From positions 1 through 42,414 of the IMG/VR virus record IMGVR_UViG_3300009537_000048: a DNA stretch of 42,414 bases. One strand, 5' to 3'. This DNA is from a virus. Positions 5,715 to 14,973 of this stretch are shown piece after piece. The translations under genes were made by a program, and so were the position numbers. Each line of letters opens with the position of its first letter. Within the stretch, counting starts at the first letter, position 1. The notes beneath the pieces were generated by a model. It was not told the origin of the DNA. It saw only the letters and a list, made by a program, of their open reading frames with translations, and made no database searches.

Positions 5715-6133
5715 GACCGCGCCTTTTTAGAGATTGCGGCGTCCGCTTCAATGAACAGTCCGACGAGCTTCAATAAGTCGACTACCTTTTCACCTGCCGG
5801 TGTCAATTCCCAGCATGAACTCTCGCAGAATGATTGCTCCTTCAATCGTTCCCCTCGAGGCAGTCGAACAATCAATCCGCGCTTTTCAAGTGCTCGACTC
5901 GTAGCGAGAAAAGTGTCGGCCTGTGAGCCAAGAGACTGAAAGTAGAGCTGGCGATCCCATGTTACACCGTCTGCTACAGCACAGAGGAATTCAAGCATTG
6001 CTTGGCTGAGATTCAGTGAGAAGTGGCTTCTCATGGATGCGCCAATGAAGTCTTGCTTCCACGCATCATTCGAGATAGGGATGGTCGGAGGTTTAGACTG
6101 CTTCGACGTGGCAGTGGTCTTCTTTTTGGCCAT
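5711..6133 (-). CDS. Winged-helix-like putative regulator, 140 aa
   Basis: This is the first gene of the leftward arm, starting at ATG 6131-6133 (MAKKKTTATSK). The first 25 residues are a basic, low-complexity tail. Residues ~50-125 show helix-turn-helix order (LNLSQAMLEFLCAVADGVTW, ATSRALEKRGLIVRLP) then a strand-turn-strand wing ending WELTPAGEKVVDLL. The pattern resembles MarR-type or restriction-linked winged-helix domains. Its position next to the divergent intergenic region suggests it may regulate one or both arms, but this is inference. It overlaps the methyltransferase by 4 nt. Confidence 0.55.
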   Translation of the reverse strand: MAKKKTTATSKQSKPPTIPISNDAWKQDFIGASMRSHFSLNLSQAMLEFLCAVADGVTWDRQLYFQSLGSQADTFLATSRALEKRGLIVRLPRGERLKEQSFCESSCWELTPAGEKVVDLLKLVGLFIEADAAISKKARS

Positions 6134-6276
6134 GGCTCTTGTGTGATGGTGACGTGTTTCCGGTGAAGATCGTAAGCGGAATTGACCTGCCATCAACACG
6201 AAACTCTTGCTTTCATGGAAAAAAAACGCCATCCTGTCTGTGGTTTTGGGAATCTGTGACGGCTGGAGGGATTGCG
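6134..6276. promoter_or_regulatory. Divergent intergenic region between the two transcription arms
   Basis: These 143 bp separate the first leftward gene from the first rightward gene and contain no plausible ORF. Both arms need promoters here. On the plus strand TTGCTT (6207-6212), 17 nt containing an A8 run, and CATCCT (6230-6235) form a weak sigma-70-like pair, and TTGACC occurs at 6182-6187 without a good partner. The phage may use a non-sigma-70 signal. I cannot place a promoter with confidence. Confidence 0.4.
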
Positions 6277-6738
6277 GTGGCAAAAAAGAAGTCGAGCGAT
6301 GACAAGCCCGTCAGCCTTGATGAAATGAAGGCGGCTCTCGCCTTGTCCGAGGAAAAGGCCAAGGAGATAGAGGCAGAGGAACAGCGTCAGGAAGATCAGA
6401 GGGCTTATGAGCGTGCATTGGAGCGACTTCCAAATCGTGCCAGCCCACTGAAGGAGATGGAATTCGTTCGCACGCATCCGGCAATGAGCCGCAAGGATCG
6501 AGGCGAAGAAAGGGTAGTACTCCAAGCGGCAGACATCAAGAAAGCCCCGAGCGTGTTCGCAGCTCAGCAATTGCAGCATTGGTGCAATAAGCCGGAGGAA
6601 TTCCACAAGCAGATGATCGGCCTGCAGCGGAAGAAGGTCGAAGCCGGTGAAGGCGATGAAGCCGTAGGTGATGACGGCCCGGCAGAAATCTCAAGAATCG
6701 ACGAGATGCTTCAGTTACTCGATGGATCTGTCAAATGA
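6277..6738 (+). CDS. Candidate small terminase subunit (TerS), 153 aa
   Basis: The gene starts at GTG 6277-6279, with GGAGGG 6 nt upstream; no in-frame ATG exists upstream. It ends overlapping the large terminase (ATGA). Residues ~15-60 form an acidic coiled coil (EEKAKEIEAEEQRQEDQRAY), then comes a conserved-looking core (LPNRASPLKEMEFVRTHPAM) and a helical segment (SVFAAQQLQHWCNKPEEFHK). Small terminases bind the phage packaging site as rings and hand DNA to TerL. Position and size fit that role, but I do not see a clear DNA-binding helix-turn-helix, so the assignment rests mainly on context. It is the first gene of the late operon. Confidence 0.5.
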   Translation: MAKKKSSDDKPVSLDEMKAALALSEEKAKEIEAEEQRQEDQRAYERALERLPNRASPLKEMEFVRTHPAMSRKDRGEERVVLQAADIKKAPSVFAAQQLQHWCNKPEEFHKQMIGLQRKKVEAGEGDEAVGDDGPAEISRIDEMLQLLDGSVK

Positions 6739-8741
6739 TCGAGATGCCGGAACTTTCCAACGAGCGACTGAGGCACAAGTACGTTCCGACCGATCTGATT
6801 CAAAACCTTCGGTTCCGCCGAGATCTGCTGATTCGCTGCGAGAATAGCCGCAAGTGGCGAGATGCGATCACGCAGGTTTGCCGCGAGGACGTGATCTTCT
6901 TCTTCAATTCTTTCTGCTGGTGTCTCGAACCGAGGCCGAGGTATTACGACAGAATCAGCAGAACAGTAATTTCCGAGATCGATGTGACGGAGGATATCCG
7001 ACAAGACCTGATCGAGATGCCAGCAGAGATTCCGTTCATCGCATGGGAACACCAGATCCCGCTGATCTTGCAAATTCAGGATGCGCTCGGAAAGCGAGAT
7101 ATCGGAGTAGAGAAGAGCAGGGGCGAAGGAGCGTCATGGATTGGAATTCTTCTCGCTGTCCACGAATGGAAGTTTCGGCGCCAAGCGACTATCGGTATGG
7201 TTTCCAAAGATGAGGAATCAGCTGACGATCCAAACGATCCGAACAGTTTGTTTTGGAAGATCGACTTCACGCTGAAGATGTGGCCGAAGTGGATGGCAGG
7301 AGAACGCAACGTACATTGGAAGCGAAATCTGAACCAGCACACTTTGATCAACCTTGTGACCGGATCATCGATCAGCGCCTATGCAGCTGTCGGAAATGTT
7401 GCCCGTGGTGGACGTGCAAGGTGGTTCTTTTCTGATGAGTTAAGCGCTTTTCCTCGCCCAGCAGACCGCGATGCTATGGCGGCAACACAGCACGTGACTG
7501 AATCGCGATTGGTCGTATCAACGCCGCTCGGAGCCGAAGGCGCTTACTACGACTTCATGCACGAACCGAGCAACAGGCTGAAGCTCGTTCTCGACTGGAA
7601 AGACAACCCAACGAAGAATCGAGGTCTGTATCGCCTGATCGAAGGGAAGCCGGTTGCCGATGATCCGATCAACAATCCGCTTCCACCCGATTACGATCCG
7701 CCATCGAACCGCGTGCTCGAGATGTACGGTCGATTGCGGCGAAGAGGATTCAAGCTCGAGAACAGGCTTCGCAGTCCGTGGTACGACAACGAATGTGATC
7801 GGGCAAGCGCCACTCCTCAGAACATCGCGCAGGAATTGGATCGCGACTACGGCGGCTCGAGCTATCGCGTGTTCCTGGATGGATTCTTTACCAAAGCCGA
7901 GCAACACTTGTCTCAGCCACTTAGTGTCGGTGACATCAACTTCGGCCTGGAGATTCTGGATCAAGTCCGGTTCGACACGGTCGACGGTGGTCCGCTGAAG
8001 CTTTGGGTGCCTCTCGATTCACTCGGCAATCCGATTCAGCGCCCATACGTGTTCGGCTGCGACATTTCATCAGGGACGGCAGGTTCGTACACGTCCAACA
8101 GCACGATCGTCGGATTCGATCAAGTAAGCAAGGAGCAAGTTCTCGAATTCGCGATCAACTCGATGCCTCCAGCACATTTCGCTGATTACTGCATCGCAAT
8201 CTGCAAATGGTTCCACAATGCGTTTCTGATCTGGGAGGCAAACGGTCCAGGGACGGCATTCGGCAAACAGGTCATGGAGAGGATGTACCCATCGATCTAC
8301 TGGCGTCGATCGCTCGATAGCCGCGGGAACCAGATGACCAAGAAAGCGGGATGGTGGACTGACAACAAGTCCAAGGAGATTCTGTGCAGCCAATTCGGGA
8401 TGGCGGTGACCACCGGTGAGCTGACTCTGCGATCGAAGGAACTGAAGGAGGAATGCGGCCGATACGTTCGCAAAGGTGACAAGATCATCAACGCCTTGGT
8501 CCAGAACGCCCCAGAGGATTCGACCGGCGCGAGCCACGGTGACCGCACGATTGCCGCTGCGATTGCCTATCAGGGATTCAAGGCCAGGCCATGCACGCAG
8601 TCTGAAACATCCTATATCAGTAGCAATCCACCCGAGGGATCGATGGCGGCACGGATGAAGGAGTATGATGAGCGGATGGCGAGGGAGCGAGCCGACGACG
8701 GCTGGCAGGGCGGCAAGACATTAGATTCTATTTGGGTGTGA
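6735..8741 (+). CDS. Large terminase subunit (TerL), ATPase-nuclease packaging motor
   Basis: TerL pumps DNA into the prohead using ATP and cuts it with an RNase H-like nuclease. The 668-residue protein shows the expected order: an adenine-binding region, a Walker A-like EKSRGEGASW (126-135), a Walker B-type WFFSDELSAF with D234/E235, and a coupling segment VSTPLGAEGA (261-270). The nuclease domain has acidic residues at D443 (GCDISSG), E501 (WEANGPG) and D603 (HGDRT). Length is somewhat above the family norm. It overlaps TerS by 4 nt and precedes the portal by 1 nt, so the three are co-transcribed and probably coupled. Confidence 0.92.
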   Translation: MIEMPELSNERLRHKYVPTDLIQNLRFRRDLLIRCENSRKWRDAITQVCREDVIFFFNSFCWCLEPRPRYYDRISRTVISEIDVTEDIRQDLIEMPAEIPFIAWEHQIPLILQIQDALGKRDIGVEKSRGEGASWIGILLAVHEWKFRRQATIGMVSKDEESADDPNDPNSLFWKIDFTLKMWPKWMAGERNVHWKRNLNQHTLINLVTGSSISAYAAVGNVARGGRARWFFSDELSAFPRPADRDAMAATQHVTESRLVVSTPLGAEGAYYDFMHEPSNRLKLVLDWKDNPTKNRGLYRLIEGKPVADDPINNPLPPDYDPPSNRVLEMYGRLRRRGFKLENRLRSPWYDNECDRASATPQNIAQELDRDYGGSSYRVFLDGFFTKAEQHLSQPLSVGDINFGLEILDQVRFDTVDGGPLKLWVPLDSLGNPIQRPYVFGCDISSGTAGSYTSNSTIVGFDQVSKEQVLEFAINSMPPAHFADYCIAICKWFHNAFLIWEANGPGTAFGKQVMERMYPSIYWRRSLDSRGNQMTKKAGWWTDNKSKEILCSQFGMAVTTGELTLRSKELKEECGRYVRKGDKIINALVQNAPEDSTGASHGDRTIAAAIAYQGFKARPCTQSETSYISSNPPEGSMAARMKEYDERMARERADDGWQGGKTLDSIWV

Positions 8742-8742
8742 C

Positions 8743-10557
8743 ATGACACGAGCATCAACACTATTCGGATCACACGTTTCCAAGACGCCTGTCTACAGCA
8801 AGACAGAGGCTCAAAACCCAGAGTTTCGTCTGAAGAATGCGATCGGATCGTCCTACCGCCAGCTGAGGCAATATCGAGTCGGTGTGCGGCGTCTGAACGA
8901 AGCCTACGCAGGTCCAGTCTACGGTGCGGAATCGAGCGGCGAGGACTATTCAGGCAAGCCGGAAAAGTTCCTGAATCTTCTCAAACAAGCTTTGTCGGCG
9001 CACATCATGCTGCTGGCGAGCAACAATCCGCAGGTTCTTGTGACGAGCCACAAGCTCGAGCGTCGACCATTCGCCAAGACATACCAACTGGCGATGAACA
9101 ATCTTCTCAAGAGGATCAACTTTCAGGCAACGATGGAACAATGGGTGAGAGACGCATTTATTTGGATGGGGATTGTTCGTGTTCACATGGCCGACAGCGG
9201 AAGGACGGTTCATGAGGGCGATCTCTACATGGATCCAGGCATTCCGTTTGTCTCGAACATCGCCCTGGACGACTTCTTCTACGACAGCAACGCAAAGAAG
9301 TGGTCTGAGTGCCAGTTTATGGGCGACCTGTATCGTCTTCCGGTGGAGACCGTCAAGAATTCCGGACTGTATTCGGGGAAAGAGGTGGATGACCTCCAGC
9401 CGACCAGCAAGTTCAGCGGGACCGAGGAACGAGTTCAATCTCTGTCATTCGGCTGGGAATTGCAGGACGACGAGCTTCAGCCTATGTGTGATCTGTGCGA
9501 TGTCTGGCTGCCGCGGAAGAAGGTGGTTCGGACATACGTCGTGAAGGCACGATCGACCGACAACCTGATCATTCACGGCGATCCGGTTGCTGAGAACAAA
9601 TGGACTGGAAGCGAGCTTGGACCGTACAAACAAATGCATTTCGACATGGTCAGCGACAACATCATGCCGCTGTCGGTCGCGGCTGATCTGTATCCGCTCG
9701 ACCGCATGATCAACAACATCTTCCGAAAGAACAATCACAAATCGCGCCGACTGAAAGAAATTCACCTGTTCACGCCAGCGGCAGAAGACGACGCAAATCG
9801 CGCGAAACGAGCCAGCGACGGAGATTTCATCCAGAGCAATGCCCCTAACGAGATCAACACGATCAAGACTGGTGGCGTCGATCCGGGGCTGCACGGCTTC
9901 ATGTTGAACGGCATCGATCTGTTCGATCGGATCGGCGGCAACCTGCCGGCAATCCTTGGCCTGGGAGCTTCGAGCGATACTGTCGGCCAAGAAAAAATCA
10001 TCGCGGCTGGAGCGAGCGGCCGGATGACACAGCTACAGGGCTACGTCGAAAAGCCACTGACTGAATGCATTAAGGACCTTGGATTGCTGTTGTGGAATGA
10101 CGAATTCACCGAACTTCCGCATCGTGTAGACATCGATGGGCTGCAGGGATTCTCCTACGACGCATCGTGGGTTCCAGGGAATCGAGACGGAGAATTGACC
10201 GATTACGATATGTCGGTCGACGTCTATTCGCTGCAGAGTCAGGGGCCGGGACAGCGATTGCAGGCGGTGAATCAATTACTCGGACAGCTTTACATTCCGC
10301 TGCTTCCGATGCTCCAGCAGCAAGGCGGCACAATCGACTTCCCGCGTCTGGTGCAATTCCACGCGGAGATGATGAATCTCCCAAGATTGACGGAAATCGT
10401 CACGTTTTCGACCCCTCCGATACAGAACGATGGGATGATGGGTGGCGGAAAGTCGCCAACCTCGACACGGAATTACGTGAGAGAGTCGGTCAGCGGCGGT
10501 CAACAGGGCGGTGCGCCAGACGCACAAGAATGGCTGAAACAGGCTTCACAGGCTTGA
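8743..10557 (+). CDS. Portal protein, 604 aa
   Basis: The portal forms the dodecameric ring at the capsid vertex through which DNA enters and leaves, and docks TerL and the tail adaptors. The product is long, mixed alpha/beta and lacks catalytic motifs, as expected. It has an N-terminal helical segment (LRQYRVGVRRLNEAY), a stem/wing region (ALSAHIMLLASNNPQ; FQATMEQWVRDAFIWMGIVR) and a C-terminal glutamine-rich helical barrel (LLPMLQQQGG). The start is 1 nt after the TerL stop. It is identified by gene order, length and general portal sequence character. The 67-nt gap after it holds a small inverted repeat (CTAAT/ATTAG at 10577-10592) but no gene. Confidence 0.85.
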   Translation: MTRASTLFGSHVSKTPVYSKTEAQNPEFRLKNAIGSSYRQLRQYRVGVRRLNEAYAGPVYGAESSGEDYSGKPEKFLNLLKQALSAHIMLLASNNPQVLVTSHKLERRPFAKTYQLAMNNLLKRINFQATMEQWVRDAFIWMGIVRVHMADSGRTVHEGDLYMDPGIPFVSNIALDDFFYDSNAKKWSECQFMGDLYRLPVETVKNSGLYSGKEVDDLQPTSKFSGTEERVQSLSFGWELQDDELQPMCDLCDVWLPRKKVVRTYVVKARSTDNLIIHGDPVAENKWTGSELGPYKQMHFDMVSDNIMPLSVAADLYPLDRMINNIFRKNNHKSRRLKEIHLFTPAAEDDANRAKRASDGDFIQSNAPNEINTIKTGGVDPGLHGFMLNGIDLFDRIGGNLPAILGLGASSDTVGQEKIIAAGASGRMTQLQGYVEKPLTECIKDLGLLLWNDEFTELPHRVDIDGLQGFSYDASWVPGNRDGELTDYDMSVDVYSLQSQGPGQRLQAVNQLLGQLYIPLLPMLQQQGGTIDFPRLVQFHAEMMNLPRLTEIVTFSTPPIQNDGMMGGGKSPTSTRNYVRESVSGGQQGGAPDAQEWLKQASQA

Positions 10558-10624
10558 TTCTCCCAGGCTAGTTTCGCTAATCTGTTAATTAGAAGCTCAC
10601 CATCACGCTAGGCTAATCGCCTCG

Positions 10625-11128
10625 ATGCGTGTTATCTCCGTGAGCCAAGATCAACAAATCCCGTTCCGCAAGCACGACGATTCCATTGAGTGGGTGTCGT
10701 TCTCTTACATGATGGAACGCATGGACGCCCAGGGATTCATCACGCTCCCGAGTGGAGAATTGGGACGTCGCGCCAGAGACTTAGAGCCGCGGCCGGTAGC
10801 GTCGCGCCCAATTCGCCGGCAAACCAAGATCGTCAGCGATCAGCTCGGATTCATCGACAAGTGCTTGCCCGAGATGCAGGCGCACCTGGATCAGACCGGG
10901 ATCAAGGGAGTCGAATTCAAGCCCGACCCGGAAGTGCCTGGCTTCACGCAGGTTCACTGTTCATCCGAGGGAGCCAAGCAGAAGTACATGAAGGCTCGCT
11001 TTCTCCGAGACAAAAATTCTCGCAACGGCGGTGGCCGCGCGCTGAGCGAGAAAGACTTGGCCGATGCCAAGGAGTTAGTTGAGCGGTCAGCATCACACAA
11101 ATTGGAAGGCATCACAAATGGTTGTTGA
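10625..11128 (+). CDS. Hypothetical head-module protein, 167 aa
   Basis: This gene lies between portal and scaffold, where phages often keep small head-assembly or structural genes. It has no clear ribosome binding site upstream of ATG 10625. The protein is hydrophilic and basic in the middle (LGRRARDLEPRPVASRPIRR). A segment GIKGVEFKPDPEVPGFTQVH and a lysine/arginine-rich stretch (KYMKARFLRDKNSRN) follow, then a helical C-terminus. No known family is recognised. Its end overlaps the scaffold gene by 11 nt, implying coupled expression with head genes. Confidence 0.6.
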   Translation: MRVISVSQDQQIPFRKHDDSIEWVSFSYMMERMDAQGFITLPSGELGRRARDLEPRPVASRPIRRQTKIVSDQLGFIDKCLPEMQAHLDQTGIKGVEFKPDPEVPGFTQVHCSSEGAKQKYMKARFLRDKNSRNGGGRALSEKDLADAKELVERSASHKLEGITNGC

Positions 11129-12188
11129 AAACGACGACTTCGGCAAAGGCATCTTCGACGACGACATCGCGAACGTGGACGATTCGGACACGGCAGTGAT
11201 GGATGCGAAGGAGCCGGAAGAAGAAAAGATCGAATTGACCGATCGCGAGATCGCGATCGCGAGGGGAGAAGATCCGGACGAATCTGAGGCGAAAGCGAAG
11301 GCAGCCAAAGAAAAAGAACCGCCCAAAGAAACTGATGACGAGCCGCTGCCAGAAGAAGAGAGTCCGAAGTGGTCGATCAGTGATGTTCGATTGGCCAAAG
11401 CATACGGTCTCGAGGAGGACGATCTTCAGAAGTTCGATTCACCTCAATCATTGCACGCGGCAATTGATCTTTTGGAGTCACGAACCGACGCTGGAAAGAA
11501 GGATCAAGCTGACAGTCCCTCCGACCCAGCGTCGAGTGATGCCGATGACTCCAAGGATGGGGCTGTCAGCAACGTGCTCGGTTTCGAGAAGACCGATGTT
11601 GAGGCCATCGAGAAGCGATTCAACGCACTCGATGAGGATGGCGACCGGATCTACGACGAAGAATCCGCCGAGCACATGATCGCCCAGGCCAAGCACGCTC
11701 GAAAGATCGAGGATGCGCTGGAAGCGGCGTTGAAGCGAATCGACGAAGTGACCGGCCAAAGTGAGCAGGCGACTCTCGAGCAGCAGTACCAAAACAACCA
11801 GCGTCAATTCAATCAGGCACTGGACGACATTCCCGGCATGTACGGCAAGGGTGAAGAGCTGAGCAACGCCCAGCAGGCCGCGCGTCAACAGATCGCCGAT
11901 CATGTCGAGACGCTGTATGCAGGCTATCTCGCGCGGAACGTCGATCCGCCGTCGATTCCGGATCTCGTCAAACAGGCGGTCACCGCGGTCCATTCCAAGG
12001 AACTGACAGAAGCACAGAAGCGAATCGAGCGTCTGCAGCAACAATCAAAACAACGGCGTAGCCCTGGATCAAAGGTCACGCCATCAAAGCAAACTCCTCC
12101 TGATCAGGATCCATATTCGCCGGAAGCAATTGCGAATGCACCTGACTTGGTCGAATTCTTTGAAAACGCGCAGTTGGAAAACGGATAA
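11118..12188 (+). CDS. Scaffolding-type protein, 356 aa
   Basis: Scaffold proteins guide capsid assembly and then leave the head. This protein has the usual character: very acidic, low-complexity and helical, no cysteine. It has an acidic N-terminal third, a long coiled-coil centre (IEDALEAALKRIDEVTGQSE; QQYQNNQRQFNQAL) and a basic, Gln-rich C-terminal region (KRIERLQQQSKQRRS), followed by a short acidic end. In P22-like scaffolds the basic C-terminus binds the coat protein. The start is ATG 11118-11120, with GGAAGG 8 nt upstream. It sits directly before the major capsid gene, which strongly supports the call. Confidence 0.75.
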   Translation: MVVENDDFGKGIFDDDIANVDDSDTAVMDAKEPEEEKIELTDREIAIARGEDPDESEAKAKAAKEKEPPKETDDEPLPEEESPKWSISDVRLAKAYGLEEDDLQKFDSPQSLHAAIDLLESRTDAGKKDQADSPSDPASSDADDSKDGAVSNVLGFEKTDVEAIEKRFNALDEDGDRIYDEESAEHMIAQAKHARKIEDALEAALKRIDEVTGQSEQATLEQQYQNNQRQFNQALDDIPGMYGKGEELSNAQQAARQQIADHVETLYAGYLARNVDPPSIPDLVKQAVTAVHSKELTEAQKRIERLQQQSKQRRSPGSKVTPSKQTPPDQDPYSPEAIANAPDLVEFFENAQLENG

Positions 12189-12208
12189 CTAATTTTGGAG
12201 AAGAGAAG

Positions 12209-13246
12209 ATGGCGTTGACACCTGATCAAGTAGACGACTTCGTTCAGTTGACGTTGAAGAATTTCAAGCGGTACAAGTGGACGGACATTTCGCTGCCGTT
12301 GCAGTTCTACACCGCGTCGAAGATGTTCGACGAAAAGAAAGTGACCGAAGCCGGCGGAGAACAAATCAGCTGGCGGATCAAAACGAAGAACACCGGAAAC
12401 GCGCGGAACACCGGGCTGTTTGCGGTCGACATCACGAAGGTCGAAGATGTTGCGACCGACGCGAAAGTCCCGTGGAGCAAAACCACGACGAACTGGTCCT
12501 ACGACATTGACGAGGACGGCTTTCAGAGCGATCGCGAAACGATCGTCCGCCTGCTTCAGATGCGAGAGCACGACGCTCTTTCCGATCTCGCACGGCTGAT
12601 GGAGGAGAATCTCTGGACGGCGCCGACAGGAACGACCGACACTCGGCCGATGGGAATTCCTTTCTGGATTCAGAAATCCAACACGACTCCGGCCGGTGGA
12701 TTCACCGGTGGTGACCCGGCAAACTTCTCGGCTGGCGCTGGTGGCGTGAGCGTTGACGACTATGCCCGTTGGAAAAATTGGTCATTCAACTACACGGCAG
12801 TTTCCCGCGATGACTTGGTGAAGAAGTTGAAGAAGTCGGTCGTCTTCACCGAGTTCCGTCCGCCAGTTCCGCATCCGGAAACGGGATGGGGGCAGACGGA
12901 TTACGAGATGCACACGACCTACGATGTGCAGGAGCCGTTGGAGCGGCTCGCGGAGACTCGCAACGACAACCTCGGCGCGGATGTGGCTCGCTACATGAAC
13001 CAAGTGGTGGTCGGCGGCATTCCTCTTGGATGGGTCCCGTACCTGCAAGAGAACGAGACATCGGATCCGATCTACGGATGCAACTACAGCGTGCTTCGTC
13101 CGTTCGTCAAGAAGAACGCCTTCATGCGTCGCAATCCGCCGAAGCAAGCGGCGAGGCAGCACTCGGTACGAGAGGTACATATAGACTGTTGGTATAATAT
13201 TTTGTGTACCAGTCGTCGAGAAACTTTCGTCGGTTACATCGCTTAA
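12209..13246 (+). CDS. Major capsid protein, 345 aa
   Basis: The start is ATG 12209 with a strong GGAGAAGAGAAG site. The length and order (directly after the scaffold) fit a HK97-fold coat protein. The N-terminal half contains E-loop-like and spine elements (ISWRIKTKNTGNARNTGLFA; REHDALSDLARLMEENLW). The C-terminal half ends in a typical coat pattern NPPKQAARQHSVREVHID followed by YNILCTSRRE. The last 60 bp are notably AT-rich (TATAATATTTTG) compared with the rest. No protease or fused scaffold is present. This is the most abundant protein expected in the virion. Confidence 0.85.
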   Translation: MALTPDQVDDFVQLTLKNFKRYKWTDISLPLQFYTASKMFDEKKVTEAGGEQISWRIKTKNTGNARNTGLFAVDITKVEDVATDAKVPWSKTTTNWSYDIDEDGFQSDRETIVRLLQMREHDALSDLARLMEENLWTAPTGTTDTRPMGIPFWIQKSNTTPAGGFTGGDPANFSAGAGGVSVDDYARWKNWSFNYTAVSRDDLVKKLKKSVVFTEFRPPVPHPETGWGQTDYEMHTTYDVQEPLERLAETRNDNLGADVARYMNQVVVGGIPLGWVPYLQENETSDPIYGCNYSVLRPFVKKNAFMRRNPPKQAARQHSVREVHIDCWYNILCTSRRETFVGYIA

Positions 13247-13303
13247 CTGACAACCTGAATTTGAAACGAAACTGAAAGAAGAAACTGACGAAAGGAAAAA
13301 GAG

Positions 13304-14194
13304 ATGTTGAATTCACTATTGGCACACATGCTCTACACGCCGCATGCCAGCCAATCTGGCGGGCGTGGCTTGTCGCCGGCACTGTGGTCGCGAGCACGCG
13401 ACTCAATGCAAAACCCGGACGGAACTGTTGGGGCCATCATGTTCAGTGATGACTTCACAAACTTTGCCATGAATCAGACTGGCGATGCTTCCGCCGCCTT
13501 GACGTTCCCCAGCATTGAAGGCGTTGGTTCAGGCGGCTATCACTGCTATCTTGACATTGGTGCAAGCGCTACCCCGCTGCAAACCGACACGGCAGCAGAC
13601 TGGGGTGGCGTGGTGCGTTTGATCGGCGGTGACACTGACGATGACGTTGCCGTTCTCAACACGCCTGAGTTCCTTGGCTACGACGTCGCGAATTCGGCCG
13701 AGCGGATGATCATCTTCGAGGCTCGTGTTCGCTTGACTAACGTCGCTGACGGCAGTGCGTTCATTGGGCTCGGCTCGTCTGAGATGCGAGCTGTCAACGG
13801 CCTGATCGCCAGCAACGGTGCGCCAATCACAACGGCAAATTGCATCGGTTTCAACGTCATCGAGGACGATCCGGATGGGTGGGATTTCATCCATCAAGCC
13901 GCGAGCGTGGACGACGTCCGAACGGCTTCCATGCAGAATGCCGTCGCATCGACGTGGTACAAGCTCGGATTCATCATCGATCCGTTGGCTGACGCCGCTG
14001 AGCGTGTTCAGATATTCGTCGACAACGTCAAGAAGGCAACATTCGTCACTGGCGCCGTCGTCGAAGGCACAACGTTCCCAGCCGACGTTGGCCTTGGGCT
14101 GGTTGCTATCGCGCACACGGAAACTGCCGCGACTCACCAGAAGGTGCTGGACATCGATTGGTGGGCTGCCTACCAAGGCGGAGCGACCGGCTAA
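13304..14194 (+). CDS. Virion protein with a concanavalin-like jelly-roll domain, 296 aa
   Basis: The protein follows the capsid gene and precedes a strong terminator, so it is probably made at high level. Residues ~45-290 look like a single LamG/concanavalin A-type beta-sandwich: SDDFTNFAMN, MIIFEARVRLTNVADGSAFI, TWYKLGFIIDP and VQIFVDNVKKATFV, ending VLDIDWWAAYQGG. These folds in phages usually bind carbohydrate or decorate the capsid. A head decoration protein is my best inference; a head-fibre role is possible. The N-terminal 40 residues are low-complexity and hydrophilic. The start is ATG 13304, with AAAGGAAAAAGAG upstream. Confidence 0.65.
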   Translation: MLNSLLAHMLYTPHASQSGGRGLSPALWSRARDSMQNPDGTVGAIMFSDDFTNFAMNQTGDASAALTFPSIEGVGSGGYHCYLDIGASATPLQTDTAADWGGVVRLIGGDTDDDVAVLNTPEFLGYDVANSAERMIIFEARVRLTNVADGSAFIGLGSSEMRAVNGLIASNGAPITTANCIGFNVIEDDPDGWDFIHQAASVDDVRTASMQNAVASTWYKLGFIIDPLADAAERVQIFVDNVKKATFVTGAVVEGTTFPADVGLGLVAIAHTETAATHQKVLDIDWWAAYQGGATG

Positions 14195-14213
14195 TCACTA
14201 GCGTTTCATTTAT

Positions 14214-14246
14214 GCCCTAGCGTCATTGTGGCGCTGGGGCTTTTTT
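14214..14246 (+). terminator. Rho-independent terminator after the head module
   Basis: A 9-bp stem, GCCCTAGCG (14214-14222) paired with CGCTGGGGC (14232-14240) with one G-U pair, has a 9-nt loop and is followed by six T (14241-14246). It lies 19 nt after the capsid-associated jelly-roll gene and 25 nt before the next start. It probably limits, rather than blocks, readthrough into the tail genes, which would keep coat protein most abundant. Confidence 0.9.
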
Positions 14247-14271
14247 AGCATCACACTTTGAGAGAGATTCA

Positions 14272-14964
14272 ATGTCACTCGACACGATCACCGAAATCGA
14301 CCGCGCCCTTATCAACCAGATGGTTGGACCGGAAATGTTCGAGAAGGGTTATCCGGAGACTTTCCTCGACGAGTACCTGATTCGAGCGAGGATGCTTTCC
14401 GCCGCAGGGAAAACTGGCGGGCTTGGTTCCGAAGCGATCATGCAGTTGCTGCGAGACTTCAACGTCTCCAAGCCACCGCCACCGGAATTGGTCGAGGTGA
14501 AAGACTGGCGGGACATCGCCACTGGCGCCGTGATCTACTTCCGCGGCGATCGAGGGCGATTCGTCCAGGCTCTGGAAAACGGGCGTGTGCTGGTCAAGAT
14601 GGATGGCCAGAGAGCCCAGTGGGAAGTCAACCGAAACGAGATCACGCTTCGGACGACTCCCGTGTTGGCCGATTATGATGACCCGATCGAGGATGAAGCG
14701 GTGATCATTCCAGCGGCCGAGGCGGCTGTGAATGTTCCCGTTCCCGAAGATTCGCCTCAAGAGATTCGCGAGCCGACCGAGGAAGAACTGCTCTTCCAGC
14801 AGTGGGTCGCAGTCGATCCGTTGACCAAGGTGATTGCCGAGATCGACGGCGAGGAGGTCGAGGGCGAATTCGTCACGATCGACGGCAATGAGATCACTCT
14901 TTACATCAACGAAGAAGCTGTGTCGCTCGAGGCCAGCAAGGTGCAACTTCCCGTACAAGCGTAA
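14272..14964 (+). CDS. Hypothetical virion-associated protein, 230 aa
   Basis: The first gene after the terminator starts at ATG 14272 with GAGAGA upstream. The N-terminal third is helical and acidic (MVGPEMFEKGYPETFLDEYL). Residues ~85-125 look like a small SH3-like barrel (AVIYFRGDRGRFVQALENGR, VLVKMDGQRAQWEV). A proline/glutamate-rich linker follows and a second small beta domain ends the protein (VIAEIDGEEVEGEFVTIDGN, EITLYINEEAV). Position suggests head completion or tail assembly, but no family is recognised. Confidence 0.6.
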   Translation: MSLDTITEIDRALINQMVGPEMFEKGYPETFLDEYLIRARMLSAAGKTGGLGSEAIMQLLRDFNVSKPPPPELVEVKDWRDIATGAVIYFRGDRGRFVQALENGRVLVKMDGQRAQWEVNRNEITLRTTPVLADYDDPIEDEAVIIPAAEAAVNVPVPEDSPQEIREPTEEELLFQQWVAVDPLTKVIAEIDGEEVEGEFVTIDGNEITLYINEEAVSLEASKVQLPVQA

Positions 14965-14973
14965 GAGAGAACC

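Noticed and set aside
6139-6276. Upstream extension of the small terminase gene
   Set aside because: Only a TTG start is available at the far end, the sequence is unlike a protein N-terminus, and a GTG with GGAGGG 6 nt upstream lies at 6277.
11478-12044. 188-codon minus-strand frame under the scaffold gene
   Set aside because: Leucine/valine/arginine-rich mirror of the acidic scaffold coding sequence; no independent evidence.
13174-13209. AT-rich inverted repeat (GGTACA...TGTACC) with TATAAT near the end of the capsid gene
   Set aside because: It lies inside coding sequence that gives a sensible coat-protein C-terminus, has no matching -35 box, and the repeat arms are only 6 bp.
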